From RGIG6904 sp024680835 (lineage in GTDB: Bacteria > Bacillota > Clostridia > Lachnospirales > Lachnospiraceae): a stretch of 7,518 bases of DNA. Each line of letters begins with the position of its first letter. Position 1 is the stretch's first letter. The notes beneath the pieces were generated by a model, which worked only from the letters and a program-made list of their open reading frames with translations, was not told where the DNA came from and did no database searches. Shown here piece after piece: positions 6,061-7,518 of the stretch. Position numbers and translations under genes: made by a program. The stretch covers positions 1-7,518 of the forward strand of contig JAILBP010000109.1 in NCBI GenBank assembly GCA_024680835.1, written 5' to 3'.

Positions 6061-6064
6061 TATT
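6036..6064 (+). promoter_or_regulatory. Possible promoter for the ComEA-like gene, overlapping the argD terminator
   Basis: TTGCAG (6036-6041) and TATATT (6059-6064) are 17 bp apart. The -10 matches consensus at 5 of 6 positions, the -35 at 3 of 6. The AT-rich run 6054-6071 offers other -10 registers, so the exact box is uncertain. The -35 lies in the 3' arm of the terminator hairpin. Confidence 0.35.
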
Positions 6065-6114
6065 ATATATAGGTGAGCTCTTGCAGCCACCGTCGGTCGA
6101 TCATGTTTTCCGGA

Positions 6115-6119
6115 AAGGA
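6115..6119 (+). promoter_or_regulatory. Ribosome binding site that fixes the ComEA-like start
   Basis: AAGGA stands 4 nt before the ATG at 6124. The earlier in-frame starts (GTG 6073, ATG 6103) have no such site and would place extra residues before the lipoprotein signal peptide. Confidence 0.75.
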
Positions 6120-6123
6120 AAAT

Positions 6124-6864
6124 ATGAATTTTAAGAAATATATCATCATAATGTTAATCGCAGTGAGTGTTTTTGGCTGCGCTTCAGGTCGGTCCGGATT
6201 TGGGACCGGTCTTACTATAGTGCCTGAAGATCCTTCAAGTTTGGAAGTGGAGGAAGACGGATCCGGTGGCGTTTCGGATGTACAGTATTCCGAGGATCCG
6301 GATTGGAATTCCGGCACAGATTCAGAGAAAGATTACGGCACAGACCGGAATAATGGTTCGGAAGATATTCCGGACATTCAGGGAAATACAGGGACACAGG
6401 AAGTCACGGTATATATCTGCGGAGAGGTGCAAAACTCCGGAGTTTATACGTTGCCGTACGGTTCCCGTATTGTAGATGCAGTGACAGCCGCAGGCGGTTT
6501 TACTAACGAAGCCTGCGAAAGCTGTGTTAATCTTGCCGATTTTTTGTTTGACGGAGAGATGATAGACATCCTCTCGGAGGATGAATTTTCATCCGGTACG
6601 TTAAATTATGTACCCTCTTATGGGAATGATCAAAATGCCCGGTCGCCACAAGGCGACACGAATACTTCTGACGGGCTTATCAATATCAACACCGCTGACG
6701 CAGAGGTTCTTAAAACGCTGCCCGGCATCGGTGATTCTAAGGCGAACGCCATAATCTCATACAGACAGGAACACGGTTTTTTCACATCCATCGAAGACAT
6801 TATGAAGATAAACGGTATCAAAGAAGGCGTATTTAACAACATTAAAGATTACATAACGGTGTGA
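6124..6864 (+). CDS. ComEA-family lipoprotein with SLBB and helix-hairpin-helix domains
   Basis: A 246-residue secreted protein. It begins with a lipoprotein signal peptide: K4-K5, a hydrophobic run, then the lipobox V-F-G-C with Cys19 as lipidation site, so it should be anchored on the outer face of the membrane. An acidic, Gly/Ser/Asp-rich linker follows (about 20-92). An SLBB domain covers about 94-153 (start VTVYICGEV, with the G-V-Y-x-L-P-x-G-S-R core and AAGGF). The C-terminal 63 residues (184-246) form the tandem helix-hairpin-helix of ComEA, with ININTADAEVLKTLPGIG and a second hairpin K-I-N-G-I-K. ComEA proteins bind double-stranded DNA nonspecifically during uptake; the usual anchor is a transmembrane helix, so the lipid anchor here is a variant. 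No comEB or comEC is adjacent; a response-regulator gene begins one nucleotide after the stop. A role in DNA uptake is inferred from domains only; extracellular DNA or polysaccharide binding is an alternative. Confidence 0.9.
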   Translation: MNFKKYIIIMLIAVSVFGCASGRSGFGTGLTIVPEDPSSLEVEEDGSGGVSDVQYSEDPDWNSGTDSEKDYGTDRNNGSEDIPDIQGNTGTQEVTVYICGEVQNSGVYTLPYGSRIVDAVTAAGGFTNEACESCVNLADFLFDGEMIDILSEDEFSSGTLNYVPSYGNDQNARSPQGDTNTSDGLININTADAEVLKTLPGIGDSKANAIISYRQEHGFFTSIEDIMKINGIKEGVFNNIKDYITV

Positions 6865-6865
6865 T

Positions 6866-7518
6866 ATGGCAGATAAAGTTTTGGTTGTGGATGATGAAAA
6901 GCTCATTGTGAAGGGCATTGTCTTTTCACTGGAGCAGGACGGTATGGTGACGGATGCGGCTTACGACGGGGAGGAAGCCCTTGATAAAGCGCGCTCAAAT
7001 TCATATGACATAATACTGTTGGATGTGATGCTGCCCCGCATGGACGGTTACGAGGTATGCAAAAAGATAAGGGAATTTTCGGACGTTCCCATCATGATGC
7101 TGACGGCAAAAGGTGATGATGCCGATAAGATCCAGGGACTTGAGTACGGAGCAGACGATTATATCACCAAGCCCTTTAATATTCTGGAGGTGAAGGCGCG
7201 TATCAAGGCCATAATGCGCCGCTCCAAGGGCAATGAAAATGAGGGCATCATAAAAGACGGTGATATTACGCTGAATACCATCTCGAGAAGGGCGAAGATC
7301 GCTGGCAGGGATTATAATCTCACATCCAAGGAGTATGACGTACTGGAATTTTTAGTCAAAAATAAAGGCACGGTTTACTCCAGGGATGAGCTTTTACTGA
7401 CTCTGTGGGGAAACGGTCATGCAGGGGACGAGCGAACCGTTGATGTGCATATCAGACGTCTCAGGGAGAAGATCGAGCCCAATCCAAAGGATCCAAGGTA
7501 TATCCGTACCCGCTGGGG
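6866..7518 (+). CDS. OmpR/PhoB-family response regulator (3' end beyond window)
   Basis: The DNA-binding half of a two-component system. The receiver domain (1 to about 118) has the acidic pair D9-D10, phospho-acceptor D53 in LLDVMLP, T80 and K102 in the KPF motif, so all residues needed for phosphorylation are there. The winged-helix output domain starts near residue 129; LTSKEYDVLEFLVKNKG, SRDELL, and the recognition helix ERTVDVHIRRLREKI are plain. The window ends inside the last strands (YIRTRWG), so 217 complete codons are present and probably 10-20 residues are missing. The ATG at 6866 follows the stop of the ComEA-like gene by a single nucleotide and has only a weak ribosome binding site (GGTG within the end of the upstream gene), which suggests translational coupling. 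A sensor histidine kinase is usually encoded next; it is outside the window. The signal and targets cannot be deduced. Confidence 0.95.
   Translation, partial: MADKVLVVDDEKLIVKGIVFSLEQDGMVTDAAYDGEEALDKARSNSYDIILLDVMLPRMDGYEVCKKIREFSDVPIMMLTAKGDDADKIQGLEYGADDYITKPFNILEVKARIKAIMRRSKGNENEGIIKDGDITLNTISRRAKIAGRDYNLTSKEYDVLEFLVKNKGTVYSRDELLLTLWGNGHAGDERTVDVHIRRLREKIEPNPKDPRYIRTRW

Noticed and set aside
1..7518. CRISPR array, tRNA, rRNA, insertion sequence or attachment site
   Set aside because: No regularly spaced repeats, tRNA-like clover-leaf or T-loop, rRNA sequence, transposase gene or flanking terminal repeats were seen on either strand.

Overview
The window looks like chromosomal DNA from an anaerobic Gram-positive clostridium, most probably in or near the Lachnospiraceae. 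This rests on the strong AGGAGG-type ribosome binding sites, the moderate GC content, the arginine-sensitive type of ArgB, the lipoprotein form of a ComEA-like protein, and a double-hairpin intergenic repeat of a style I know from Clostridia. It is an inference from sequence character, not a database match. All supported genes are on the + strand.

Positions 1-148 hold no convincing gene. They can fold into a compact RNA: a perfect 9-bp hairpin whose loop is complementary over 7 nt to a site just downstream, which is the layout of a classical H-type pseudoknot, plus further small hairpins. This leader ends in a strong ribosome binding site for a 974-residue, highly charged, probably all-helical cytoplasmic protein (149-3073) that I cannot assign to a family. 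That gene is AT-rich in its first half compared with the rest of the window. It ends at a strong intrinsic terminator (3090-3119), so leader, gene and terminator form a self-contained unit. This is the least explained part of the window.

A near-consensus promoter (TTGACG, 17 bp, TATAAT with extended -10) then drives a small GNAT-family N-acetyltransferase (3276-3734). A second promoter with an extended -10 precedes argB, acetylglutamate kinase (3827-4711). argB is followed, across an intergenic double-hairpin repeat, by argD, acetylornithine aminotransferase (4778-6001). ArgB and ArgD catalyse steps 2 and 4 of arginine/ornithine biosynthesis; argC and argJ, the usual companions, are not in the window. 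argD begins with an in-frame 15-bp tandem repeat that offers several possible ATG starts. An intrinsic terminator (6010-6060) closes the arg unit.

The last unit starts with a lipoprotein carrying an SLBB domain and a C-terminal helix-hairpin-helix region, the ComEA arrangement used to bind DNA outside the membrane (6124-6864). One nucleotide after its stop begins an OmpR/PhoB-type response regulator (6866 to the window end), cut off probably 10-20 residues before its C terminus. The tight spacing suggests the two are co-translated; a sensor kinase gene would be expected just beyond the window, but this cannot be seen.
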